Assembly (NCBI GenBank): GCA_021775255.1
Contig: JAJFIA010000010.1
Location: forward strand, 62,001 to 126,000
DNA from: Roseovarius sp.
Lineage (GTDB): Bacteria; Pseudomonadota; Alphaproteobacteria; Rhodobacterales; Rhodobacteraceae
Direction: 5' to 3'
DNA length: 64,000 nucleotides
Below are positions 55,703-64,000 of this stretch, in pieces. The notes beneath the pieces were generated by a model. It was not told where the DNA came from. It did no database searches and saw only the letters and a program-made list of their open reading frames with translations. Position 1 is the stretch's first letter. Each line of letters starts with the position of its first letter. The translations under genes and the position numbers were made by a program.

Positions 55703-56698
55703 ATGACAAAAGGCCCGGTTTTGATTGATCTGGAAGGTGCCACCCCGGCTGCAACACCCGATCAGGCCCCGCCGGTGCCCGATAGCACTATGGCCCCGCC
55801 CCCCGAAGGCCGCGCGATGCTTGTGCTTGCCCGGCTGGCGGCGCGAAAACCATCACTTCTGGCGCGGCTTTTCTGGTCTTTGCTGGGGGCGCTTGTTGGC
55901 GTGGCCGTGTCGGTCATGGCATGGGATTTTGTCACCGGCCTGATCCAGCGGTCGCTGGTGCTTGGCTATCTGGTCACTGGCCTGATGGCTGTTTTTGGTC
56001 TGGTTTTGCTGGTGATTATCCTGCGTGAGCTAGCGGCATTCGCCCGCCTTGAGCGGATTGACAGCCTGCACCATGCCGCATCCGAGGCACTGGCGGGGCA
56101 GGATATTGACGCCGCCCGTGGCGTCATGGCGCGCCTCACCCGGCTTTATCGCCGCCGCGATGATATGAAATGGAGCCTTGAACGCTTGGCAGAGATGGCT
56201 CCGGATCAGTTTGACGCCCCGGCCCTGCTGGGCCTTGCCGAAGCTGAGCTATTGGGGCCGCTGGATGCGGCGGCCACCCAAGAGGTTGAGGCTGCCGCAC
56301 GTCAGGTGGCCACGGTAACGGCGCTGGTGCCATTGGCGCTGGCGGATGTGGTGGCGGCCCTCACGGCCAATATCCGCATGATCCGCCGCGTGGCAATGAT
56401 TTACGGCGGGCGTTCCGGCACGCTTGGAAGCTGGCGGCTGATCCGTGCGGTGATGGCGCATCTGGTGGCCACGGGGGCGGTGGCAATTGGCGATGATCTC
56501 ATTGGCTCGGTCGCGGGGGGCAGCGTGTTATCCAAACTCTCACGCCGGTTCGGCGAAGGCGTGGTCAACGGCGCATTGACTGCGCGCGTTGGTGTGGCGG
56601 CAATGGAGGTTTGCCGACCCTTGCCGTTTACGCGGTTAAAACGGCCTTCGGTTACAGGGCTGGTCAAGCGGGCATTGACCGGGTTGTTTAATAAGTAG
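55703..56698 (+). CDS. YcjF-like (TIGR01620/DUF697) membrane protein
   Basis: 331 aa. Two membrane helices at about 50-115 (SLLGALVGVAVSVMAWDF, LVTGLMAVFGLVLLVIILR) and a C-terminal DUF697 region (IYGGRSGTLGSWRLIRAVMAHL). Pairs with YcjX; function unknown. Confidence 0.83.
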   Translation: MTKGPVLIDLEGATPAATPDQAPPVPDSTMAPPPEGRAMLVLARLAARKPSLLARLFWSLLGALVGVAVSVMAWDFVTGLIQRSLVLGYLVTGLMAVFGLVLLVIILRELAAFARLERIDSLHHAASEALAGQDIDAARGVMARLTRLYRRRDDMKWSLERLAEMAPDQFDAPALLGLAEAELLGPLDAAATQEVEAAARQVATVTALVPLALADVVAALTANIRMIRRVAMIYGGRSGTLGSWRLIRAVMAHLVATGAVAIGDDLIGSVAGGSVLSKLSRRFGEGVVNGALTARVGVAAMEVCRPLPFTRLKRPSVTGLVKRALTGLFNK

Positions 56699-56755
56699 GG
56701 TGGGTGAAACCCACGCGCCTTAATCTCAAAAACCTAAACTTAACGAGGAAAGAAT

Positions 56756-57271
56756 ATGTTCATCAAAGACTATGCAACTTTAATGGCCAAATATAATCTT
56801 TGGCAAAACGAAAACCTTCTCACGGCAACAGATACCCTGACCGATGCAGAGCGCCAAAAAGACAGGGGTTCATTTTTCGGCTCTATTCAGAACACCTTTT
56901 CACATATCTTCTGGGGTGACCAGATTTGGCTTAGCCGGTTTGCCGGCACAACCGCACCGTCGGGAGGAATTGCCGAATCCCTGGCTCTTGCAGAAGATTG
57001 GCCCGCCTACCGTAGCGCGCGAAAAACTTTTGATCAGCGTATTTTACAATGGGCGAATGAGGTCTCACCGGACTGGTTTGAAGGCGATTTGAAATGGTAT
57101 TCCGGCGCGATTGGCCGCGATATTACCAAGCCCAAAAACATGCTTGTGGTGCAGCTTTTCAACCACCAGACCCACCACCGCGGACAAATTCATGCCATGC
57201 TCACCGCAGCGGGGGCGAAGCCCGACGATACCGACGTGCCCTTCATGCCCGAGAGTTATTTAAATATGTGA
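56756..57271 (+). CDS. DinB family protein
   Basis: 171 aa four-helix bundle. The metal-binding His pattern is visible: HIFWGDQIW near residue 45 and NHQTHHRGQIHAM near 135. DinB-fold proteins include thiol-dependent transferases; the exact role is not known. Own ribosome binding site GAGGAAAG. Confidence 0.83.
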   Translation: MFIKDYATLMAKYNLWQNENLLTATDTLTDAERQKDRGSFFGSIQNTFSHIFWGDQIWLSRFAGTTAPSGGIAESLALAEDWPAYRSARKTFDQRILQWANEVSPDWFEGDLKWYSGAIGRDITKPKNMLVVQLFNHQTHHRGQIHAMLTAAGAKPDDTDVPFMPESYLNM

Positions 57272-57301
57272 TGATGGGCACGCCGCAAATGGGCCGGGGC
57301 A

Positions 57302-57712
57302 TCAGCTCAGTTTCGGCACCCCGCCAGGCAGGGTATTCCTATCAACCACCCCCGCCCTGAGAGAGCGCCCGATGCGGTGCGCCAGTTCCGACCACGCGCG
57401 CGCCTGATCCGGCCTCAACCCCGCTTTCAGCACCGTATCGAACAAATCAAGCCAGACCGAAAACATTCCCGGCCGCACATTGCCTGCCTGGATATGCACT
57501 GCCATCGGATTGCCGTCATAACTGCGCTCATGCAAGATTGCACTGGCCCAGAACCGCGCGATTTTCGCCTCATGCGCAGGCCAATCGGTGATATGTTTGG
57601 CAAATACAGGCCCCAGAACGCCATGCGCGCGGATTTGCGCATAAAACGCGGCCACAACCCGTTCGATCTCGGGGCGGGTGATGTCAAACTTGGGGGGCAA
57701 GGCGTTGCTCAT
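57302..57712 (-). CDS. group III truncated haemoglobin
   Basis: 136 aa from the ATG at 57712. PPKFDITRPEIERVVAAFYAQIR, then FWASAILHERSYDGNPMAVHI with the proximal His region of trHbO/P-type (group III) globins. Likely binds O2 or NO. The open frame upstream is not homologous. Confidence 0.8.
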   Translation of the reverse strand: MSNALPPKFDITRPEIERVVAAFYAQIRAHGVLGPVFAKHITDWPAHEAKIARFWASAILHERSYDGNPMAVHIQAGNVRPGMFSVWLDLFDTVLKAGLRPDQARAWSELAHRIGRSLRAGVVDRNTLPGGVPKLS

Positions 57713-57953
57713 GCCCTCTATTTGGCCCGGTCTGCGCACCCATGCAAGCCCGCCTTTTGCTGCACCCCCGGATTGTCCTCTGGACGCGGGCAAAACCCCG
57801 GCTTATAACGCGCGGCATGACACGCATATTGGCGATCATTATTCGAATTATATGCCCGACGCTCTGATAAATCCGAGCCGTCGGGACAAGGCGTATGAAT
57901 GTCCGCGCCGCCCCAGCAAATTCATCTGAACCGCATGATAAAGGACGCCTCCT

Positions 57954-60908
57954 ATGTGCGCCGAAACGCCCGATTACAAAGACACCCTGACCCTGCCGGT
58001 CACCGATTTTCCGATGCGCGCGGGCCTGCCCAAACGCGAGCCTGAATGGCTGGAGCGTTGGAACCGCATCGGCATCTATGACCGTCTGCGGGAAAAACCA
58101 ACCCGCAAAAGCTTTACCCTGCATGACGGCCCGCCCTATGCCAATGGTCATCTGCATATTGGTCATGCCTTGAATAAAATCCTCAAGGATATGGTGGTGC
58201 GCAGCCAACAGATGATGGGCCGCGATTCGCGCTATATCCCCGGCTGGGATTGTCACGGGTTGCCGATTGAATGGAAGATCGAAGAGCAATACCGTGGGAA
58301 GGGCAAAGACAAGGATAGCGTGCCGATCAATGAGCTGCGCGGCGAGTGCCGCAAATTCGCCGAGGGCTGGGTGGATATTCAGCGCGAGGAATTCAAGCGG
58401 CTGGGGGTGACCGGCAACTGGGACAATCCGTATAAAACGATGGATTATACCTCCGAGGCGGTGATTGCCGAGGAATTCATGAAGTTCGTGATGAATGGCA
58501 GCCTCTATCGCGGCTCCAAGCCGGTGATGTGGTCGCCGGTTGAGAAAACCGCTTTGGCCGAGGCGGAAGTGGAATATCACGACAAGGAAAGTTTCACGAT
58601 TTGGGTGAAGTTTGCTGTCAGGCGCCCCGGACCCCGATCCGGGGCCTCGACCAGTGTGGAGATCCCGGGTCAGGCCCGGGATGGGGAGGATGATCTTCAG
58701 GGTGCCTATGTTGTCATCTGGACAACCACCCCTTGGACTCTCCCATCAAACAAAGCTGTCGTTTACGGCGAAAACTTTGCTTACGGCCTCTACGAAGTCA
58801 CTTCCACACCTGATGAAAGCTGGGCCAATGTCGGCGACAGGTTCATTTTGGCGGACAAGCTGGCGGGGGGCGTCATGACCCGCGCCCGGCTTGAGAGCGG
58901 CATGTATAAACGGGTGCGCGATGTGACGGTGGAGGAGCTTTCAAGCCTCTCGCTGCAACATCCCCTTGCGGGTGCTGAAGGCGGCAACGGCGAATGGGAC
59001 GACCTGCGTGATTTCCGGGCCGCCGATTTCGTCACCGACGAGGAAGGCACAGGCTTCGTGCATTGCGCGCCCTCCCACGGCATGGAGGAGTTTGAGCTTT
59101 ACCGCGATCTGGGCATGCTCAAGCAGGTGATCACCTATAATGTCATGGAAGATGGCTCTTTCCGCGAAAGCCTGCCGTTTTTTGGCGGCAAAATGATCCT
59201 CAAGCCCAACGGCAAGGAGGGCGATGCCAACAAGGCCGTGATTGACAAGCTGGCCGAGGTGGGCGGCCTTCTGGCGCGCGGCAAGATCAAGCACAGCTAC
59301 CCGCATTCATGGCGCTCCAAGGCACCGGTGATCTACCGCAACACCCCGCAATGGTTTGTCGAGATTGACCGCGAATTGCAGGACGGTATGGATCAGCACG
59401 GCAAAACCATCCGGGAGCGGGCGTTGAATGAGATTGACCGTGTGAAATGGACGCCGAAAACCGGCCGTAACCGTTTGTATTCGATGATTGAATCACGCCC
59501 CGATTGGGTGATGAGTCGGCAACGCGCCTGGGGTGTGCCTTTGACCTGTTTCATCCGCGATGCGGGCGAGGGGCAGGTAGAGCTTTTGCGCGATAAGGCT
59601 GTGAATGCCCGGATTGCCGAGGTGTTTCGCGTCGAGGGTGCCGATGCGTGGTTTGCGAAAGGCGCGCGCGAGCGGTTTTTGGGGGCTGAACTGGCCAAAG
59701 AAGACTGGCAGCTTGTCAGTGACATCCTTGATGTGTGGTTTGATTCAGGTTCAACCCACGCCTTTGTGCTGCGCGACCGCCCGGATGGGGCCGAAGACGG
59801 TATCGCCGATCTTTACCTTGAAGGCACCGATCAGCATCGCGGCTGGTTTCATTCAAGCCTGCTGCAAAGCTGCGGCACCAATGGCCGCGCGCCCTATCGG
59901 GGTGTTTTGACCCATGGGTTTACGCTTGATGCCAAGGGCAACAAGATGTCGAAATCTCTGGGCAATACCATCGTGCCCGCCGAGGTGACCAAGCAATATG
60001 GTGCCGATATTCTGCGGCTTTGGGTGGCGCAGGTTGATTTCACCGCTGATCAGCGCATCGGGCCGGAAATCCTCAAGAATGTCGCCGACAGTTACCGGCG
60101 TTTGCGCAATACCATGCGCTTCATGCTGGGGTCTTTGGCGCATTTCGATGCGGCAGACCGGGTGGCTCCTTCTGAGATGCCCGAGCTGGAACGCTGGGTG
60201 CTGCACCGTCTGGCGGAACTCGACCACAAAGTGCGCACCGGCTATGCGGCTTATGATTTTCAGGGCGTGTTTCAGGCGCTCTTCCAGTTTGCCACGGTGG
60301 ACCTTTCGGCGTTCTATTTCGATATCCGCAAGGATGCGCTTTATTGCGACAAGGGCAGCCTCAACCAACGCGCGGCTTTGACTGTGCTGGACATGCTGCA
60401 TGAGAGGCTGACCGCATGGCTTGCGCCCATTCTGGTGTTCACCATGGAGGAGGTCTGGCTTGAGCGCCATCCCGGTGCGGATAACTCGCTGCATCTTGGG
60501 GATTTCCCCGACACCCCCGCCGATTGGCTGGATGAGCCACTTGCGGCCAAATGGGCGCAGGTGCGGCAGGCGCGGCGCGCGGTTACGGCGGCGCTGGAAG
60601 TGCAGCGCATTGACAAGGTGATCGGGGCCTCGCTTGAGGCGGCCCCGGTGGTGCATGTGCGCGAAAAGGATCTGTTGGTTATTCTAAAATCAGTGGATTT
60701 TGACGATATCTGCATCACCTCCAGCGTCTCTTTAACCGGTGATCCAAGCCCTGATGAGGCCTTTCGCCTGCCCGAAGTGGATGGCATTGGCGTGGTATTC
60801 GAGGTGGCAGAGGGCGCAAAATGTCAGCGCTGCTGGAAAATTCTGCCCGATGTGGGCACGCATAAGCACGCAAGCACTTGCGCCCGCTGCGATGAGGCGC
60901 TTGGATAG
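57954..60908 (+). CDS. ileS: isoleucyl-tRNA synthetase
   Basis: 984 aa class I synthetase. HIGH motif in ANGHLHIGHAL, KMSKS at residue 664, the CP1 editing domain between (WTTTPWTLPSNKAV), and a C-terminal zinc finger (CQRCWKI ... CARCDE). Slightly long: residues about 220-246 are encoded by an inserted palindromic repeat and look unlike the family. Standalone gene. Confidence 0.93.
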   Translation: MCAETPDYKDTLTLPVTDFPMRAGLPKREPEWLERWNRIGIYDRLREKPTRKSFTLHDGPPYANGHLHIGHALNKILKDMVVRSQQMMGRDSRYIPGWDCHGLPIEWKIEEQYRGKGKDKDSVPINELRGECRKFAEGWVDIQREEFKRLGVTGNWDNPYKTMDYTSEAVIAEEFMKFVMNGSLYRGSKPVMWSPVEKTALAEAEVEYHDKESFTIWVKFAVRRPGPRSGASTSVEIPGQARDGEDDLQGAYVVIWTTTPWTLPSNKAVVYGENFAYGLYEVTSTPDESWANVGDRFILADKLAGGVMTRARLESGMYKRVRDVTVEELSSLSLQHPLAGAEGGNGEWDDLRDFRAADFVTDEEGTGFVHCAPSHGMEEFELYRDLGMLKQVITYNVMEDGSFRESLPFFGGKMILKPNGKEGDANKAVIDKLAEVGGLLARGKIKHSYPHSWRSKAPVIYRNTPQWFVEIDRELQDGMDQHGKTIRERALNEIDRVKWTPKTGRNRLYSMIESRPDWVMSRQRAWGVPLTCFIRDAGEGQVELLRDKAVNARIAEVFRVEGADAWFAKGARERFLGAELAKEDWQLVSDILDVWFDSGSTHAFVLRDRPDGAEDGIADLYLEGTDQHRGWFHSSLLQSCGTNGRAPYRGVLTHGFTLDAKGNKMSKSLGNTIVPAEVTKQYGADILRLWVAQVDFTADQRIGPEILKNVADSYRRLRNTMRFMLGSLAHFDAADRVAPSEMPELERWVLHRLAELDHKVRTGYAAYDFQGVFQALFQFATVDLSAFYFDIRKDALYCDKGSLNQRAALTVLDMLHERLTAWLAPILVFTMEEVWLERHPGADNSLHLGDFPDTPADWLDEPLAAKWAQVRQARRAVTAALEVQRIDKVIGASLEAAPVVHVREKDLLVILKSVDFDDICITSSVSLTGDPSPDEAFRLPEVDGIGVVFEVAEGAKCQRCWKILPDVGTHKHASTCARCDEALG
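58623..58682 (+). repeat. palindromic repeat inserted in frame in ileS
   Basis: Two adjacent stem-loops: CCCCGGA/TCCGGGG (58625-58631, 58638-58644) and TCCCGGG/CCCGGGA (58663-58669, 58675-58681). Translated as low-complexity sequence near PGPRSGASTS and IPGQARDGE, in the CP1 domain at the surface. The first half is nearly identical to the element at 63800. Typical of small palindromic repeats that invade alphaproteobacterial genes. Confidence 0.7.
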
Positions 60909-60952
60909 GCGCGCAGGGGCCGCCCTGCGCTTAACCGGCAGGGAGGCCCGCC

Positions 60953-62113
60953 ATGTCTGATCTGAGCAACCGCAAGCTTTCGCTGACCACCCGCGTAGCG
61001 CAGGCGCTGCATTTTCTTGACGCGGATACCGGCGCGGTGATCCCGCCGATTCAGCCCACCTCCACCTATGCACGCGACGCCGATTATGCGCCGCGCCAAA
61101 GTTACATTTACCGGCGTGACAGCAATCAGACCACAGAACTGGCCGAGCGGATCATAGCCGAGCTTGAAGGCGCTGAAAGCGCGCTTCTTTTTGCCTCGGG
61201 CATGTCGGCGGCCACGGCGGTGATTGATCAGTTGCCAGCGGGCGCGCATGTGGTGGTGCCGGATGTGATGTATCACGGGGTTTTGCAGCAATTTCAGATG
61301 TATGCGGCCAGAAACCGGCTGGATGTCAGCACTTATGCCGCGGGCAATCTTGATGATATGGCCGCCGCCTTGCGCAAAGGCGAAACCGCGCTGGTCTGGG
61401 TTGAGACGCCGAATAATCCTGACTGGACGGTCACCGATATTCGCGCCGCCGCTGACATTACGCACGCCGCAGGTGCGCGGCTTTTGACCGATTGCACCGG
61501 CACGCCGCCCTGCGCCACGAAGGCGCTGGAGCATGGCGCGGATATATCATTTCATTCCGCCACCAAATATCTCAACGGCCACTCGGATGTGACCGCCGGG
61601 GTCTTGTCCAGCAACGACACCGGCCCGCTATGGGAGGCGATATACGAGCGCCGCAAATTGCAGGGCACGGTGCTGCACTCCTTCGATGCCTGGCTGCTCA
61701 TTCGCGGCATGCGCACGCTTTTCCTGCGGGTTGAGAAGGCGACGCAGAATGCGTTGGCGATTGCCCGGCATTTTGAGGGCCACAAGGGGCTTGAGGCGGT
61801 GCTCTATCCCGGCCTGCCTTCGCATCCCGGCCATGCAATCGCCAAAAAGCAGACCGGCGGGCTTTATGGCGGCATGATGTCGATCATCGTTGCGGGTACG
61901 GAACAAACGGCGATTGATGTCACGCGCCATGCCAAGGTGTTTTATCCGGCCACATCTTTGGGCGGGGTTGAAAGCCTGATCGAGCACCGCAAGACCGTCT
62001 CGGGCGAGGGGTTTCCGGTGCACCCCAGGCTGTTGCGCCTGTCGATCGGGATCGAGGATGCGGATGATCTGATCTATGATCTGGAACAGGCGCTTGCCCA
62101 TGCGCAGGGCTGA
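60953..62113 (+). CDS. Cys/Met metabolism PLP enzyme (cystathionine gamma-synthase family)
   Basis: 386 aa. PIQPTSTYARD start, PLP-phosphate region LFASGMSAATAV, VWVETPNNP and Schiff-base Lys in FHSATKYLNGHSDVTAG. The family covers cystathionine gamma-synthase, beta- and gamma-lyases and homocysteine synthases; sequence alone does not fix which. Starts 44 bases after ileS. Confidence 0.83.
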   Translation: MSDLSNRKLSLTTRVAQALHFLDADTGAVIPPIQPTSTYARDADYAPRQSYIYRRDSNQTTELAERIIAELEGAESALLFASGMSAATAVIDQLPAGAHVVVPDVMYHGVLQQFQMYAARNRLDVSTYAAGNLDDMAAALRKGETALVWVETPNNPDWTVTDIRAAADITHAAGARLLTDCTGTPPCATKALEHGADISFHSATKYLNGHSDVTAGVLSSNDTGPLWEAIYERRKLQGTVLHSFDAWLLIRGMRTLFLRVEKATQNALAIARHFEGHKGLEAVLYPGLPSHPGHAIAKKQTGGLYGGMMSIIVAGTEQTAIDVTRHAKVFYPATSLGGVESLIEHRKTVSGEGFPVHPRLLRLSIGIEDADDLIYDLEQALAHAQG

Positions 62114-62164
62114 TCCACAAGCGATGCAACCTCAGATCACGCCTCAGCCCGGCTCTGATAGGCC

Positions 62165-63787
62165 CTAATCCGATGATCGAAGCCTTGAGCGCTGAACCAT
62201 GAACACCATGATCAGCGGCAGGCCAACGGTAAACGCTGTCACGGCCAGCAAAAGCCATCCAAGATGCGCGTAATCCGCGGCTACGTTGATGCTGCCGCTG
62301 GCCACATCGCGCACTTCGCGGGTGATCTCGAATATCTGGTTGAGGTATTTGGTCAAAAGTGCGCTGGCCGATAATGCCAGATTGGTGAACGAGGCCATGA
62401 CCGCAAAAAACGTGGCCTTGAGATGCGTCGGCGCATTGCGGGCAATCCAGGCCAGCATCGGGATCATCGCCACCTGCCCCAGAGGCGATTCAACCGCCGT
62501 ATCAATAATGGCGATAAAGCGCGCATCCACAATGCCGCCGGTCAGCGGCGCGGTCCAGTTCTGGATACCGTAATACAGCCCGATATTTGGCAGGGATAAA
62601 ATACCGGCCGCCAATGTCAGCATCACCACGATCCAGATGATCGAATGCCGCGCCATCATCGGCCGCAGGATCACCATGCCTATGAGCGTCAGCACCGCCA
62701 CGATCAGTGACAGCACTGACAGAAACTGCTGATCAAATCCCAGCACATCAATTTCAAACCACGTCAGGCCCGGGCCGGGCAGGGGCGTGGCGCGAAAGGC
62801 AAAGATGATCAAAGCCGTGCCCACCAGGCTGCGCGCCTGCGCCGGTGTGAGGGCGGCAATCAACTGTCGCATCATCAGCAGGACAATCGCCATCGAGCCG
62901 GTGAAGATAATTTCCTGGCCAAAGCGGATATCCGACAGCCCGATCATGAGCGTCAGGGCAACAAATCCGGCACCGCCAATGAAATACCATGGGTTGAGTA
63001 CGGTCTTTTCATCGGTTTGTCCGGAGATCGCAATGTCCAGCCCACGCCGCCGTAAATCCCTCAGAACCTTGCGCTTTTGCACCCCGGCCAGCACGATGCC
63101 CGAAACCGACAAGAGCGGAATGCCAAGCGCCAGCAGATAAATCCGCGCATAGATATGCGCCTTGTCGGCCTCCCCCATGCTTTCAATACCCGAAAACATA
63201 TAGATATTCAGCAACGCCACCATGACCGAGCCACTGATCAGGGCGATCCGGCCAAGGGTTTGCATGGTGGTATGCATGGCTTTTTGCGTGTCTTCCGGTA
63301 ATGGCGCGCCGGAGCGGTCAATCTTTGGCACTGCCTCAACCGACATGGCATCCGCCACGGCATCCTGAATCACCAGCCCGCTGGGGGCGATCAGAAGGGA
63401 GGCGATATACCAGCTGTTGGCCGACATAATGCCTTCCATCATCGCGCGCTGCATCACCAGCAGATACATGATGAACATGCTAAGCCCCACCATCGCGGCC
63501 CCAAGCCAGACCAGAAGCCATTTCCAGCGCCAGATGATATCAACCAGATGCCCCAGTGGCATTTTCAGCGCCCAGGGAATCCCGGCCCAAAACGCCAGCC
63601 CGGCAAGGGTGGCGGCGGACAGATCAAGGTAATCCTTCACGAAAAATGTGCCGACAATCGCCGTCAGCCCGGAAAACCCAAAGGCAAAATAGATCATCAA
63701 GGGCGGCAGAAAGGACCAGCGTACCTGCCGCGCCAGATCAAAGATGATGGCATCAATCCAGCGGTTGAGACGACTATTGAGCGTCAT
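62165..63787 (-). CDS. BT1/PucC-like major facilitator family transporter
   Basis: 540 aa from the ATG at 63787; the frame reads on to 63946 but only through the palindromic repeat. About twelve to thirteen membrane helices, beginning WSFLPPLMIYFAFGFSGL, and resembling the folate-biopterin transporter (BT1) branch. Substrate unknown. The ribosome binding site is weak (GGGCG). Confidence 0.68.
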   Translation of the reverse strand: MTLNSRLNRWIDAIIFDLARQVRWSFLPPLMIYFAFGFSGLTAIVGTFFVKDYLDLSAATLAGLAFWAGIPWALKMPLGHLVDIIWRWKWLLVWLGAAMVGLSMFIMYLLVMQRAMMEGIMSANSWYIASLLIAPSGLVIQDAVADAMSVEAVPKIDRSGAPLPEDTQKAMHTTMQTLGRIALISGSVMVALLNIYMFSGIESMGEADKAHIYARIYLLALGIPLLSVSGIVLAGVQKRKVLRDLRRRGLDIAISGQTDEKTVLNPWYFIGGAGFVALTLMIGLSDIRFGQEIIFTGSMAIVLLMMRQLIAALTPAQARSLVGTALIIFAFRATPLPGPGLTWFEIDVLGFDQQFLSVLSLIVAVLTLIGMVILRPMMARHSIIWIVVMLTLAAGILSLPNIGLYYGIQNWTAPLTGGIVDARFIAIIDTAVESPLGQVAMIPMLAWIARNAPTHLKATFFAVMASFTNLALSASALLTKYLNQIFEITREVRDVASGSINVAADYAHLGWLLLAVTAFTVGLPLIMVFMVQRSRLRSSD

Positions 63788-63799
63788 GCCATACGCCCA

Positions 63800-63863
63800 C
63801 GCCCCGGCCCCCGAGCCGGGGCCTCTTGGCCGGGCGGGAGGCCCCGGCTCGGGGGCCGGGGCG
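63800..63863 (-). repeat. 26-bp perfect inverted repeat
   Basis: Arms 63800-63825 and 63838-63863 pair perfectly around a 12-base loop. The arms contain GCCCCGGCCCCCGAGCCGG and continue GGCCT, close to the first arm of the ileS insert. It lies between the arsC stop and the transporter start, 13 bases upstream of the latter. As RNA it would be a very stable stem-loop able to act as terminator or block the start. Confidence 0.85.
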
Positions 63864-63881
63864 CGGGGGTGTTTGCCGCCT

Positions 63882-64000
63882 TCACAAGATATCCAAAACC
63901 GCCGCGGGCGGGCGGCCCAATGCGGCGCGGCCATGGGCAAAGACAATCGGGCGCTCGATCAAAATCGGGTGCGCGGCCATGGCGGCAATCAGCGCGTCGT
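63882..64000 (-). CDS. arsC: arsenate reductase (glutaredoxin-type), 3' part only
   Basis: The last 38 residues, cut by the window edge. They read DALIAAMAAHPILIERPIV followed by FAHGRAALGRPPAAVLDIL, the C-terminal signature of ArsC/YffB-type glutaredoxin-like arsenate reductases (LIERPIV ... GRPPE). The catalytic Cys is outside. Its stop lies about 20 bases from the 26-bp inverted repeat. Confidence 0.8.
   Translation of the reverse strand, partial: DALIAAMAAHPILIERPIVFAHGRAALGRPPAAVLDIL

Noticed and set aside
1-64000. CRISPR array or prophage
   Set aside because: No regularly spaced direct repeats, cas genes, integrase or phage structural genes were seen.

Overview
The window looks like a chromosomal segment of a marine or soil alphaproteobacterium of the Rhodobacterales (Roseobacter/Paracoccus type). 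The evidence is the high-GC coding style, the petABC cytochrome bc1 operon, a complete beta-hydroxyaspartate cycle cluster of the Paracoccus kind, several Ugp/Pot-type ABC importers, and the family flavour of most housekeeping genes. The assignment rests on gene content only.

Layout. 0-8.7 kb: the 5' part of an alpha/beta hydrolase, a succinate-semialdehyde-type dehydrogenase, a GST, then a two-subunit NAD-linked formate dehydrogenase (fused NuoE/NuoF-like beta subunit plus molybdenum alpha subunit) followed directly by a ThDP-dependent decarboxylase/synthase-like gene of unknown substrate. 8.9-16.4 kb: a UgpBAEC importer, a divergent GntR/FCD regulator, a DapA-family lyase, the decayed N-terminus of an aldehyde dehydrogenase, and a canonical hisD. 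16.5-26.5 kb: LacI regulator, DUF1028 and RidA proteins, a flavin monooxygenase, a LuxR-type regulator, and a potABCD importer followed by a class III aminotransferase (probably polyamine uptake and first catabolic step). 26.8-29.1 kb: a small island of lower GC with a GNAT gene, two translationally coupled small proteins that resemble DUF1127, and a divergent LysR regulator.

29.2-38 kb is mostly housekeeping: petABC, two GSTs around a PaiB-like protein, mtaB, dapF (with an unusual active-site change), tRNA-Lys, tRNA-Leu and an NDUFA9-like NAD(P)-binding protein. 38.2-43.4 kb is the beta-hydroxyaspartate cycle, bhcABCD with divergent bhcR: four enzymes turn two glyoxylate into oxaloacetate without losing carbon. 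It is the standout metabolic system. 43.5-52.7 kb is one long leftward surface-polysaccharide block. It couples the CDP-glucose pathway (rfbF, rfbG) to a TylCIII-type C-methyltransferase, a 3,5-epimerase and a reductase, with glycosyltransferases and a GtrA protein, which predicts a branched CDP-6-deoxyhexose. An IS1595-type transposase remnant and tRNA-Arg lie at its right edge.

53.4-64 kb returns to core genes: truA, a YcjX/YcjF-like pair, DinB, truncated haemoglobin, ileS (carrying an in-frame palindromic repeat), a Cys/Met-metabolism PLP enzyme, an MFS-type transporter, a 26-bp perfect inverted repeat and the 3' end of arsC. No CRISPR array, intact prophage or intact insertion sequence was seen.
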